Shown here piece after piece: positions 26,145-33,894 of a stretch of 64,000 nt of DNA. The notes beneath the pieces are model-generated. The model saw nothing but the letters and a program-made list of their open reading frames with translations. It had not been told where the DNA came from and made no database searches. Origin of the DNA: Leptolyngbya sp. FACHB-321 (GTDB lineage Bacteria; Cyanobacteriota; Cyanobacteriia; Leptolyngbyales; Leptolyngbyaceae); assembly GCF_014695975.1 (NCBI RefSeq), contig NZ_JACJPI010000064.1, positions 62,001 through 126,000 of the forward strand. The letters run 5' to 3'. A program made the translations under genes and the position numbers. Every line of letters starts with the position of its first letter. The stretch's first letter is position 1.

Positions 26145-27326
26145 TTAGTCGATCGCAATTTGTGAACCCCAGGCATCCTGTGGTCGAAATGTTTGGTCGG
26201 CTGGTATCGGCGCGACAAACTCTGTCAGCGTAAAGGTTCCGGCTTCAATCCACTGCTTTAACTCCATCGCGACCTGGCGGGAGCGGAACAGGCTGGCAAG
26301 CGGCGCGACCCGTACGTTTTTGCCGTCGATCGTCAGCCGTCCTGACTTGAGTTGGGCATAGCTAACCAGCCCAAACGTGGGGCGGACTCGTCGTGGAATT
26401 GAGAAATCAACCACAGGTGCCACCAGGTCTTGATCCTGAACGGCACAATGCGCGACCACTTCTTCTTGCAAAACAGGAAACGGTACACCCACACCCAGCA
26501 TCAGCGATGGACCATAATTCTTGAAATAGCAACCCCGTACCCAGCGGGCATCCATTTGTTTGGCATCACCAATCAGCGCCAGCGTCGCAGCAGGTCCGAT
26601 CGGTGTGCGGTTAGGTAGCCGTCGCTGCAACGGAAAATGTTGAGTGCCTTCCCAAGCAACATAGCCAATGCCGCCACCTAAAAAAATGCGTGTGCCAATG
26701 CCTACAAGTTGAAGATCGGGATCGTTTAGCAACGGCGCGAGCGCACCAGGGTTTGAATAAACGGCATTACCCAGACGAGGCTGAAGTGGTCCAAGATAGG
26801 TCGCTAGGGGGCGATCGCCCCCATTCACCCCTACGATAAAGTTTTGATAGAGATTGCGTGGATTGAAGAGATAAAACTGATTAATGGTCTCTCGTGTAAT
26901 GGTGGTTTCAAATGAGCCACGCGGGTAGCAGTCTGTCACCTGTCCGAGCGCCCGCAGGTGTACTGGCTTCCCTGCAATTAAGTCCTCAATCACATAGCCG
27001 CCGCCCTTCTCGCGGATTTCTTCGCCATCGATCGCCTCCCCCACCTGCGTTGCGCCCAGGTAAAGATCGACCGCACCAAAGCCCGAATAGGCAGGCACAC
27101 TGTCCAACCAGCATTGACGAATTTTGATTGGCGGATCAGTGTGTCCCAGGTTGATCATTGCCCCAGACGACTCCATCGGCTCAAAGGTGCCAGTGGTAAT
27201 GACATCCACCGCCTTCGCCGCCTGAGTGACACCTACCTCAGCGACACGTGCTTTTAGCTCCTCCACCGTCCACACAACGGCACGCTGCTGGCTGATTTTG
27301 TCATTAATTTCGGCAATGGTTCGCAT
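26145..27326 (-). CDS. Homocysteine biosynthesis protein, DUF39 family
   Basis: A 393-residue protein over its whole length like the DUF39 family. Members convert aspartate semialdehyde to homocysteine with sulfide in methanogens and some anaerobes. The N-terminus (MRTIAEINDKI, DVITTGTFEPMESSGAMINL) and the central GGGIGYVAWEGTQHFP segment are typical. Two Cys that could carry a persulfide are visible, C72 in IRQCWLD and C133 in VTDCYPRG. The C-terminal CBS domains of some homologues are absent, and the small ferredoxin-CBS partner gene usual in methanogens is not next to it. In cyanobacteria the role is inferred to be methionine supply. Confidence 0.85.
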   Translation of the reverse strand: MRTIAEINDKISQQRAVVWTVEELKARVAEVGVTQAAKAVDVITTGTFEPMESSGAMINLGHTDPPIKIRQCWLDSVPAYSGFGAVDLYLGATQVGEAIDGEEIREKGGGYVIEDLIAGKPVHLRALGQVTDCYPRGSFETTITRETINQFYLFNPRNLYQNFIVGVNGGDRPLATYLGPLQPRLGNAVYSNPGALAPLLNDPDLQLVGIGTRIFLGGGIGYVAWEGTQHFPLQRRLPNRTPIGPAATLALIGDAKQMDARWVRGCYFKNYGPSLMLGVGVPFPVLQEEVVAHCAVQDQDLVAPVVDFSIPRRVRPTFGLVSYAQLKSGRLTIDGKNVRVAPLASLFRSRQVAMELKQWIEAGTFTLTEFVAPIPADQTFRPQDAWGSQIAID

Positions 27327-27413
27327 AGGGTCAGCGCTAGTTTCTGCTACACCCTACACCCTACACCGTCCGGCTGAATGCTTACAGGAAAGTCCAAACC
27401 CTATCCTATGTGG

Positions 27414-28760
27414 TTACGTCTTCGCACGTTGAGCTAGCGCTGGAACCCGACCCATTAATCCAGTCATAAGTGCCAGAGCAATGCGTCTAGCTGACTGACT
27501 AGTACGCAAAAGCCGCAAACCCAAGCCACGCAGTACAACAAGCGGCAGAATATTGTTTGAAAAAACGCGATTGAGAATATCCGTAAAGCCCAAAATCACT
27601 ACGTTTTCTAACTTGCGCCAACGTTCGTAGGTTTTTAATACCTGCGCTGCACCAATATCTTTGCCCTGCTGATGCGCTGCCTGGATAATTTGCGCCAGTG
27701 CTGCGGCATCACGAATGCCAAGGTTCACGCCCTGCCCACCAACGGGATGACAGCAATGAGCCGCATCACCAATTAACGCTAACCGGGGCAGCACGTAGCG
27801 ATCGCTCTGCATAAGCTGAACGGGAAACACATAGCGATCGCCCACAAGTGACAGAGAACCCATTTGATCGCCATAGCGCTGTTGCAACGCTGCAAGAAAG
27901 GCATCATCATCCAATGCCGCGATCGCGGCAGCTTCAGCTTTAGGAGTCGTCCAGACGATGCGACAGAGATTGTTAGGCAAGGGCAGAATGGCAAAGGGAC
28001 CATCTAGCTGGAAACGCTCGTAAGCAATATTGTTGTGCGGCTGCTCAGGCTTGATAAAGGCAACGATGCACGCCTGCCAGTACTGCCAGCCATGAGTGCG
28101 AATGCCTGCCTGCTGCCGTAGGGGTGATCGTGTGCCATCTGCCGCAACTAGCAGACGAGTCCGCCATTGCTGGGTTGTGCCGTCCTGCATCACGTCTAGC
28201 GTCACACCATCATCCTGCACGATCGTCTTAACGAGTGTGGCAGGGCAGAGATATGTCACATTAGAGCTAGCATTTGCAGCCTTTTGTAGCGCCTCTAGCA
28301 GTACACGATGCTCTGCCACATACCCTAAGACCTCCGTACCCAGATCCTTTGGCAAGCACTGTACAACTATGGAATTGGCGGCATCAGAAAGTTGAATCTG
28401 GTCGATCGGGTTCACGTCAGCACGCATCTGATCCCAGACACCAATGCCGTCGAAAATACGGCTGGACAGAAGGTTAATGTGATAAGCCTGCCCTCTGGCG
28501 ATCGCAGCAGATTCGGCTTTTGCCTCCAGCAGCGCAATTTGCAAACCAGACTCTTGCAACGCACAGGCTAGCGTCAGACCGACCAAACCGCCGCCCACAA
28601 TCACAACATCGTAATCAATCCGTTTCTTAGCATCCTCATCCAACGTAGTGACAGGAGCAGGGGATGCACTAGGAATTGATGCTTGTGACTCAGTTGAAGG
28701 GGTGACTGTTCGGTGAGAGGTGCTAGAAGGCGCGATCGTGTCTAATTGCTCAAGCGTCAT
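27414..28760 (-). CDS. UbiH/Coq6-type FAD-dependent hydroxylase
   Basis: A 448-residue flavin monooxygenase of the UbiH/UbiF/Coq6 group. The FAD dinucleotide motif is VVIVGGGLVGLTLACAL (from about residue 52), the DG motif is LVAADGTRSPLR, and the second FAD motif is LIGDAAHCCHPVGGQGVNLG. The first ~50 residues are a Ser/Thr/Pro-rich extension, unusual for the family and probably disordered. In cyanobacteria, which make plastoquinone rather than ubiquinone, homologues have been linked to quinone or other isoprenoid ring hydroxylation; the substrate here is not shown by the sequence. It lies 87 bases upstream of the DUF39 gene on the same strand. Confidence 0.9.
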   Translation of the reverse strand: MTLEQLDTIAPSSTSHRTVTPSTESQASIPSASPAPVTTLDEDAKKRIDYDVVIVGGGLVGLTLACALQESGLQIALLEAKAESAAIARGQAYHINLLSSRIFDGIGVWDQMRADVNPIDQIQLSDAANSIVVQCLPKDLGTEVLGYVAEHRVLLEALQKAANASSNVTYLCPATLVKTIVQDDGVTLDVMQDGTTQQWRTRLLVAADGTRSPLRQQAGIRTHGWQYWQACIVAFIKPEQPHNNIAYERFQLDGPFAILPLPNNLCRIVWTTPKAEAAAIAALDDDAFLAALQQRYGDQMGSLSLVGDRYVFPVQLMQSDRYVLPRLALIGDAAHCCHPVGGQGVNLGIRDAAALAQIIQAAHQQGKDIGAAQVLKTYERWRKLENVVILGFTDILNRVFSNNILPLVVLRGLGLRLLRTSQSARRIALALMTGLMGRVPALAQRAKT

Positions 28761-28907
28761 CTTAAAGAAACGTCATAAAGAGACTGAGGCTTCGTTACAT
28801 TCCTTTATTGTGGCGCGAATCAGCACGGGGAGCAAGGTAGCAGTCAGCGATTAGCTATCAGCAGTCAGCTTTTCAAGGCAATACCAATTTCCTTTTACAG
28901 CACAAGC

Positions 28908-29249
28908 TTAACGGGTTCCCCGTGTTGTCTGTTCTAGTTTAGAGACACGGTTCTCTAGCGCACTGAGCCGATCCTTAGCTTCGATCGCCAGCGTTGCCAG
29001 ACGATCAATAATTTGGGGATCAGTGGGATCAGTTGGACTGCGTGGAGTTCGGCTAGGCGGTGCACCACGGACGCTGGAAGGATTCTGCCGACTCAGTTGA
29101 TTTACCTGTGCACGAAGTTGACTAAGCTGCGATCGCAACTGGAAAATATCGGCTTGCAGATTTGCTGCCGACTGAGCAGCAGTGCGTCCCTGCCAGAGCA
29201 GTAACGTCAGCAGTGCGATCGCAACCATTAACCCTACACGGCGTAACAT
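28908..29249 (-). CDS. Small membrane-anchored coiled-coil protein
   Basis: A 113-residue protein with a single N-terminal hydrophobic segment (about 5-20, ending GRTAAQS, a possible signal peptide). Two short coiled coils (about 30-55, LRSQLSQLRAQVNQLSRQ; and 85-108, LSALENRVSKLEQ) are separated by a Pro/Ser/Thr/Arg linker. I recognise no family. Its ATG is preceded by GAGGTGATGA, and it starts 8 bases after the stop of the small two-TM protein at 29258, so the two form an operon. Probably a periplasmic or membrane scaffold; function unknown. Confidence 0.75.
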   Translation of the reverse strand: MLRRVGLMVAIALLTLLLWQGRTAAQSAANLQADIFQLRSQLSQLRAQVNQLSRQNPSSVRGAPPSRTPRSPTDPTDPQIIDRLATLAIEAKDRLSALENRVSKLEQTTRGTR

Positions 29250-29257
29250 TCATCACC

Positions 29258-29422
29258 TCACGTTGCATCGTTAGAAAACAAGGTTTGGATAAATGTCCAG
29301 AACGCCCAGACAAAAACAGAAGCAACCATGAAAAGCATTAGCATCGCCAGTGCTGAGAATGGTGCAATGACGACCATCAGTAGCGCTACGAGCAGGAATA
29401 ATGTCCAGAGGGGATTTTTCAT
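29258..29422 (-). CDS. Small two-helix membrane protein (54 aa)
   Basis: A 54-codon frame opens with MKNPLWTLFLL and encodes two adjacent hydrophobic helices (about 5-28 and 30-48) and a short polar tail ending NDAT. Its stop lies 8 bases before the start of the coiled-coil protein gene, whose Shine-Dalgarno sequence GAGGTG overlaps this gene's end, as expected for a real two-gene unit. The start ATG at 29422 has GAAGCGAG just upstream. Family unknown. Confidence 0.6.
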   Translation of the reverse strand: MKNPLWTLFLLVALLMVVIAPFSALAMLMLFMVASVFVWAFWTFIQTLFSNDAT

Positions 29423-29509
29423 CTCGCTTCGTTTAGAGATCTACGTTTCTTAGCCTAGCGAGTGAGCTTGCTCATGCCCTCTAGCCTTAGCAGGAGCACA
29501 AGCATAAAG

Positions 29510-29647
29510 TCATTGTTGTGGGGAGCCGTCTACACCCAAGACGGTTAAATCATTGACTAACGTGGGATAGGGGAGCGTTGCTGCAAATAAACCCACAACA
29601 GTAAGACAGAGCAACGTTGGCAAAAGCTTAGGTTTAACGAGTTCCAT
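29510..29647 (-). CDS. Possible 45-aa exported peptide
   Basis: A 45-codon frame starts MELVKPKLLPTLL and has a hydrophobic core (LLCLTVVGLFAA) like a signal peptide, followed by a short polar end. It lies upstream of the two-TM gene on the same strand. No ribosome-binding site is seen and the frame is short, so this may be chance. Confidence 0.3.
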   Translation of the reverse strand: MELVKPKLLPTLLCLTVVGLFAATLPYPTLVNDLTVLGVDGSPQQ

Positions 29648-29932
29648 GGTAGTTAGGATGGGAAACACAAAGGAAGAGTTACAAACTATTGCAATTGCTT
29701 GACAGCAGTAGTCGTTCTTTCAGTGTGACACATTACTTAGAGTACATAGAGGATCTACATAGGCAGCAAGTGCGATTACGTACGTGACATCAACAAAGGA
29801 TGATCGCAATTTGCCAGCCTTAACGCTTGCATCACCGTATACGCTCAGTATTGAAATTTGGATTGCCATCCGCTTACATTGCACTATCAGTCTACAAAAT
29901 CCCTAATAGCTAGGTTTTATAGAAAGCACGGT

Positions 29933-30115
29933 ATGCCAGAGGCTGGGGCAACAATCGTACAACGGTCACAGGTAGCTAAAAGCACACTGATCGAGATCCA
30001 GCAGACGATCGCGCTTAGCCTCTCTCGGCAATGCTTAGAACTACTTAAAGATTCTCTTCGTCTGGAGCAAAGTGCAGTATTTTTACGTCATGCCTTACGC
30101 AGCGCACCTAATTAG
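29933..30115 (+). CDS. Small hypothetical protein (60 aa)
   Basis: A 60-residue helical protein from ATG at 29933; the frame can extend to a TTG at 29858 but that start has no support. The sequence is Ser/Leu/Arg/Gln-rich with two predicted amphipathic helices (STLIEIQQTIALSLSRQCLELL; the second near the C-terminus). No signal peptide and no recognisable family. It is 21 bases upstream of the VTT-domain gene on the same strand and could be co-transcribed. Confidence 0.4.
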   Translation: MPEAGATIVQRSQVAKSTLIEIQQTIALSLSRQCLELLKDSLRLEQSAVFLRHALRSAPN

Positions 30116-30136
30116 GCGATAAATTAGATCACTCCT

Positions 30137-30847
30137 ATGCAAAAGCCAATGCCGATCCGATCGTACAAAACTGCTTTATGGATCGCCCTTGCTGCCGTCA
30201 TCGGAGCAGTATGCCTTTACATTCCAATTGCTTTTCTGTCTAATCAAGCGGCTTTGGTGGCGGAACTTAACCACCTGGGTGCTAATGCGGCGTTCTTCTT
30301 TGTAGTGGGGTTTGCAATCATTACTACCCTCGGCTTCCCTGGCAATCTCTCAACGATCGCGGGGGGTGCTGTATTTGGGCTGTTTTGGGGCACGCTGTGG
30401 TCCTTAATTGGTGCCACGCTAGGAGCCATCGGTGCCTTTTTGCTGGCGCGCTTCTTTGTCCACGATTGGGCAATGCGTCGCTTTGGTCAAAAGCCATTGT
30501 TGCAGCGGCTTAACCGCGCGATCGCCCACCGACCCGTCAATTTTATTCTGGCAGTGCGTTTCTCGCCCTTGTCGCCCTTTAGCCTCGTCAACTTTCTGTT
30601 TGGCTTAACGCCTGTTGATCTCAAGACTTATGCAATCAGCACCTTCTTTGGCATTATTCCCCTAACGATCGCTCATACCTGGTTGGGGGTAGCTGGTAAA
30701 GAGGCATTGAGCGGGGGTGATCGTGTGCCCTTCTTTCTAGCGCTGGGTATGCTGACGCTGCTCTCGGTGCTGCCACTGCTGGTAAAGCAAAAGCCCGTAG
30801 TACAAACAGCAAACCATCCCCGTCGAAGCCTGCGACTCTTTAAATAA
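30137..30847 (+). CDS. TVP38/TMEM64-family (VTT domain) membrane protein
   Basis: A 236-residue polytopic protein. TM1 is at about 13-33, and the VTT domain (about 65-185) has FPGNLSTIAGGAVFGLFWG, a re-entrant Gly-rich loop, FLLARFF and RFSPLSPFSLVNFLFGLTPV. Further helices run to about residue 222. This is the DedA/VTT superfamily; relatives scramble or transport lipids or affect membrane homeostasis, but the bacterial TVP38 role is not settled. ATG at 30137. The stop is followed by a truncated toxin remnant. Confidence 0.9.
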   Translation: MQKPMPIRSYKTALWIALAAVIGAVCLYIPIAFLSNQAALVAELNHLGANAAFFFVVGFAIITTLGFPGNLSTIAGGAVFGLFWGTLWSLIGATLGAIGAFLLARFFVHDWAMRRFGQKPLLQRLNRAIAHRPVNFILAVRFSPLSPFSLVNFLFGLTPVDLKTYAISTFFGIIPLTIAHTWLGVAGKEALSGGDRVPFFLALGMLTLLSVLPLLVKQKPVVQTANHPRRSLRLFK

Positions 30848-30860
30848 ATGTTGGCTTAAG

Positions 30861-31041
30861 CTGCTTTGATCAACTGCAAGAAAATCCCTACAGTCATCCG
30901 AACATGAAGCGACTCAAAGGCTCCTTAGTTGGTTGGTTGTACTACCGGATTGGTGATTGGCGCGTAGTGTATCGAGTTGATGAGACACAGCAACGCCTTA
31001 CGGTGCTATTCATTGCTCATCCGAGTGAGGTGTATCAGTAA
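30861..31041 (+). pseudogene. RelE/ParE-type toxin remnant (C-terminal half)
   Basis: The frame LKGSLVGWLYYRIGDWRVVY, followed by RVDE and VLFIAHPSEVYQ, matches the second half of RelE/ParE toxins (their beta-sheet with the RxGxxRxxY motif). The first in-frame ATG is at 30904, giving 45 residues; the same frame is open back to about 30845 and still reads toxin-like (FDQLQENPYSHP), but the first half of the usual ~85-90 residues is missing. No antitoxin gene lies beside it. A decayed toxin-antitoxin locus is the likeliest explanation. Confidence 0.7.
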
Positions 31042-31092
31042 CCAACTTACAAAAGGCGATCGCACTCTCCCATCGCGCCTTAAAATCAGGAA

Positions 31093-33894
31093 ATGCAAAA
31101 ACCGCGATCGTCCGTCGAAATTCCTGCCTGTGCCTGGAGCCGTCCCATTGGCTTAGGTTGGGAAAAGCCGTATACCGTCCGCTATATCAGCAATCTGGAT
31201 GATGGTCCCTGGCATGGAATGCCGCTAGGTGGTTTTGGTGCAGGCTGCATTGGGCGATCGCACCGTGGCGACTTCAACCTCTGGCACATCGACGGTGGTG
31301 AGCATATCTTCAAGCCGATGCCAGCCTGCCAATTTAGCGTTTTCGAGCAAGTGGGCGATCACACTCAGGCGTATGCCCTTTGCACAGAGCCGCCGGAGGA
31401 TGGAACATTAGGAGCATGGCAATGGTATCCAGCGAGTGGGGAAGCAGAAGGCAGAAGGCAGAAGGCAGAGGAAGCAGGAGAGGCAAGGGGTGTAGGGGAA
31501 GATCAAAACTCAAAACTTTCTAGCAACGCGGCGCGAAGCGCTACTCAAAACTCAAAACTCCCACCTCATACTGGCACTTACCATGCCCTCTACCCACGCA
31601 GTTGGTTTGTTTACGAGAATGTCTTTCAGGCAGAGCTAACGTGTGAGCAGTTTTCGCCAATTTGGGCGCATAGCTACCAGGAAAGCAGCTATCCGGTGGC
31701 AGTGTTTCAGTGGCGGGCGCATAATCCCACTGATAAACCCATCACCTTGAGCATTATGCTGACCTGGCAAAACATGGTGGGCTGGTTTACCAATGCGCTG
31801 AAGTCGCCAGAAGTACAGTTGCGGGACGATGGTAGTCCGTTTTATGACTATCAGCCACGTTTGGGAGACAGTGCAGGAAACTTCAATCGGCTGACGGGTG
31901 ATGAGCAGCGGCTCGGGGTAGTGATGGGAAAGGATAAAGGCGAAAGTCTAAAGGATAAAAACGTAGAAACTTATCCCTTAGACTCTAGCCTTCAACTTTC
32001 AGAGGGCGATGGTCAGTGGGCAATTGCTACTCATCTCAACCCCAACCTCTGCGAAGTTTTCTATCACACACGTTGGAACCCTGCTGGAGATGGTTCTGAC
32101 CTCTGGCAAACCTTTAGCCAAAATGGCTCTCTACCTGATATCGATAAAGATGATTGTGCGGGGGAGAAAGAACAAATTGGAGCAGCGATCGCCGTTCGCT
32201 TTACTCTACAACCGGGGCAAACGCGCCACATTCCCTTTGTGCTGACGTGGGATCTTCCAGTAACGGAGTTTGCTCAGGGCATTGAGTATTTTCGGCGCTA
32301 CACCGATTTCTTTGGACGCAGTGGACAGAATGCGTGGGCGATCGCTCGGACTGCTCTCAAGCATCATCAAACCTGGCACGAAAAAATTCAGGCATGGCAA
32401 CAGCCGATTTTAGAGCGAGGTGATCTGCCCGACTGGTTCAAACTAGCGCTGTTCAACGAGCTATATAACCTGACCGATGGCGGGACGCTGTGGAGTGCTG
32501 CCGATGAGCGCGATCCCGTTGGTCAATTTGCTGTACTGGAATGCATCGACTATCGCTGGTACGAAAGCCTGGATGTACGACTCTACGGCTCCTTTGCGCT
32601 GTTGATGCTGTTCCCCAAGCTCGAAAAAGCGGTGATCCGTGCGTTTGCGAGAGCCATTCCTGCCAGCGACGATCGCACGCGAGTCATTGGCTACTACACG
32701 ACGATCGGCTCTGAAAGCCCAGCAGCAATCCGCAAAATTCCAGGCGCAACCCCCCATGATTTGGGCGCACCCAACGAACATGTCTGGGAGAAAACCAATT
32801 ACACCAGCTATCAGGACTGCAACCTCTGGAAAGACCTGCCCAGCGATTTTGTCCTGCAAGTTTACCGCGATTACTTACTCACAGGCGCAACCGATGTGGA
32901 GTTTCTCGCCGAATGCTGGGAGGCGATCGTCCAAACTCTCACCTACCTCAAAACCTTCGACTTAGACGGTGATGGCATTCCTGAAAACTCTGGTGCACCC
33001 GATCAAACCTTTGATGACTGGAAGCTGCAAGGCGTGAGCGCTTACTGTGGTGGGCTGTGGATTGCGGCGTTGGAGGCAACGATCGCGATCGGGCAAATCT
33101 TGGAGGAGGTAGAAGGCAGAGGGCAGGAGGCAGAAGGGCAGAGGGAGCAGGGGGAGGTTCATCCTTCATCCTTTAGCCTTCATCCTTCATCCTTCATCCC
33201 TCAATGCCAATCCTGGCTCGACCAATCCCGCTCCGTCTATCAAGAAAAGCTCTGGAACGGTCAGTATTACCGCATTGATAGCAACAGCGGCTCTGATGTC
33301 GTCATGGCAGACCAACTCTGCGGTCAGTTTTACGCTCGGCTGCTAGGTCTACCGGATGTGGTGCCAGACGAATGCGCCAGAACGGCATTGCAAAAGGTCT
33401 ACGATGCCTGCTTCGTCAAGTTCAACGAATATCTTGCATCTGGTGCGCTGAGTGCCCAAACATTTACATCTGTGCAGGAAGCAAGAGCGGCTGAGGAGAG
33501 AGGTGTAAGGGCGGAGGAAGCAGGGGAAGCAGAGGGAGAAACTCAAAATTCTTCCCCCACGCCCCACTCCCCACTCCCCATTCCCCAATCGATCGGTGCT
33601 GCTAATGGTGTTCGTCCCAATGGTGCTCCCGAAACCCCCAACGCGACCCATCCTCTAGAAGTCTGGACGGGCATCAACTTTGGGCTAGCAGCGTTTCTCG
33701 CGCAGATGGACATGACGGATGAAGCGATGCAAATTACCGAAGCGGTGGTGCATCAAATTTATGACAATGGCTTGCAGTTCCGCACACCCGAGGCAATTAC
33801 TGCCAGTGGTACGTTTCGCGCCTGCCACTACCTGCGGGCGACAGCAATTTGGGCAATTTATGGTGTGTTGAGTGGAGAACTGACAAAAGACTAG
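31093..33894 (+). CDS. GH116 family glycoside hydrolase (GBA2-like), with repeat insertions
   Basis: A 933-residue cytosolic-type enzyme related to bacterial beta-glucosidases and human non-lysosomal glucosylceramidase. The N-terminal beta domain (about 20-400; PLGGFGAGCIGRSHRGDFNLW) precedes an (alpha/alpha)6 catalytic domain. The likely nucleophile is Glu491 in RWYESLDVRLYGS and the acid/base Asp641 in TFDDWKLQG, matching the two carboxylates known in GH116. Four segments of low-complexity sequence interrupt the fold without breaking the frame: residues ~116-158, 279-296, 672-704 and 795-835. They account for the excess length over close bacterial GH116 enzymes and are encoded by the genome's dispersed repeats. 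ATG at 31093; its TAG overlaps the stop of the facing dus gene. Confidence 0.92.
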   Translation: MQKPRSSVEIPACAWSRPIGLGWEKPYTVRYISNLDDGPWHGMPLGGFGAGCIGRSHRGDFNLWHIDGGEHIFKPMPACQFSVFEQVGDHTQAYALCTEPPEDGTLGAWQWYPASGEAEGRRQKAEEAGEARGVGEDQNSKLSSNAARSATQNSKLPPHTGTYHALYPRSWFVYENVFQAELTCEQFSPIWAHSYQESSYPVAVFQWRAHNPTDKPITLSIMLTWQNMVGWFTNALKSPEVQLRDDGSPFYDYQPRLGDSAGNFNRLTGDEQRLGVVMGKDKGESLKDKNVETYPLDSSLQLSEGDGQWAIATHLNPNLCEVFYHTRWNPAGDGSDLWQTFSQNGSLPDIDKDDCAGEKEQIGAAIAVRFTLQPGQTRHIPFVLTWDLPVTEFAQGIEYFRRYTDFFGRSGQNAWAIARTALKHHQTWHEKIQAWQQPILERGDLPDWFKLALFNELYNLTDGGTLWSAADERDPVGQFAVLECIDYRWYESLDVRLYGSFALLMLFPKLEKAVIRAFARAIPASDDRTRVIGYYTTIGSESPAAIRKIPGATPHDLGAPNEHVWEKTNYTSYQDCNLWKDLPSDFVLQVYRDYLLTGATDVEFLAECWEAIVQTLTYLKTFDLDGDGIPENSGAPDQTFDDWKLQGVSAYCGGLWIAALEATIAIGQILEEVEGRGQEAEGQREQGEVHPSSFSLHPSSFIPQCQSWLDQSRSVYQEKLWNGQYYRIDSNSGSDVVMADQLCGQFYARLLGLPDVVPDECARTALQKVYDACFVKFNEYLASGALSAQTFTSVQEARAAEERGVRAEEAGEAEGETQNSSPTPHSPLPIPQSIGAANGVRPNGAPETPNATHPLEVWTGINFGLAAFLAQMDMTDEAMQITEAVVHQIYDNGLQFRTPEAITASGTFRACHYLRATAIWAIYGVLSGELTKD
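31438..31566 (+). repeat. Repeat insertion 1 inside the GH116 gene
   Basis: Tandem GAAGGCAGAAGGCAGA units followed by CTCAAAACTC motifs, in frame, encoding a Glu/Ala/Arg then Ser/Asn-rich segment (residues ~116-158). The DNA is of the same type as 22360-22470. Confidence 0.7.
31927..31980 (+). repeat. Repeat insertion 2 inside the GH116 gene
   Basis: AGGATAAAGG and TAAAGGATAAA units encode a Lys/Asp/Glu-rich loop (residues ~279-296). This is the same kind of unit as the hairpin at 44108-44155. It is short and less certain than the other insertions. Confidence 0.45.
33106..33204 (+). repeat. Repeat insertion 3 inside the GH116 gene
   Basis: GAAGGCAGAGGGCAGGAGGC-type purine units are followed by CATCCTTCATCCTT pyrimidine units, in frame (residues ~672-704, Glu/Gly/Gln then Pro/Ser/His/Phe). 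It lies between two helices just after the acid/base motif. Confidence 0.7.
33475..33597 (+). repeat. Repeat insertion 4 inside the GH116 gene
   Basis: GGAGAGAGGTGTAAGGGCGG-type units and then CCCCACTCCCCACTCCCC, in frame (residues ~795-835). The CCCCACTCC unit also occurs in the gene at 43477 (about 43590-43640). Confidence 0.7.
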
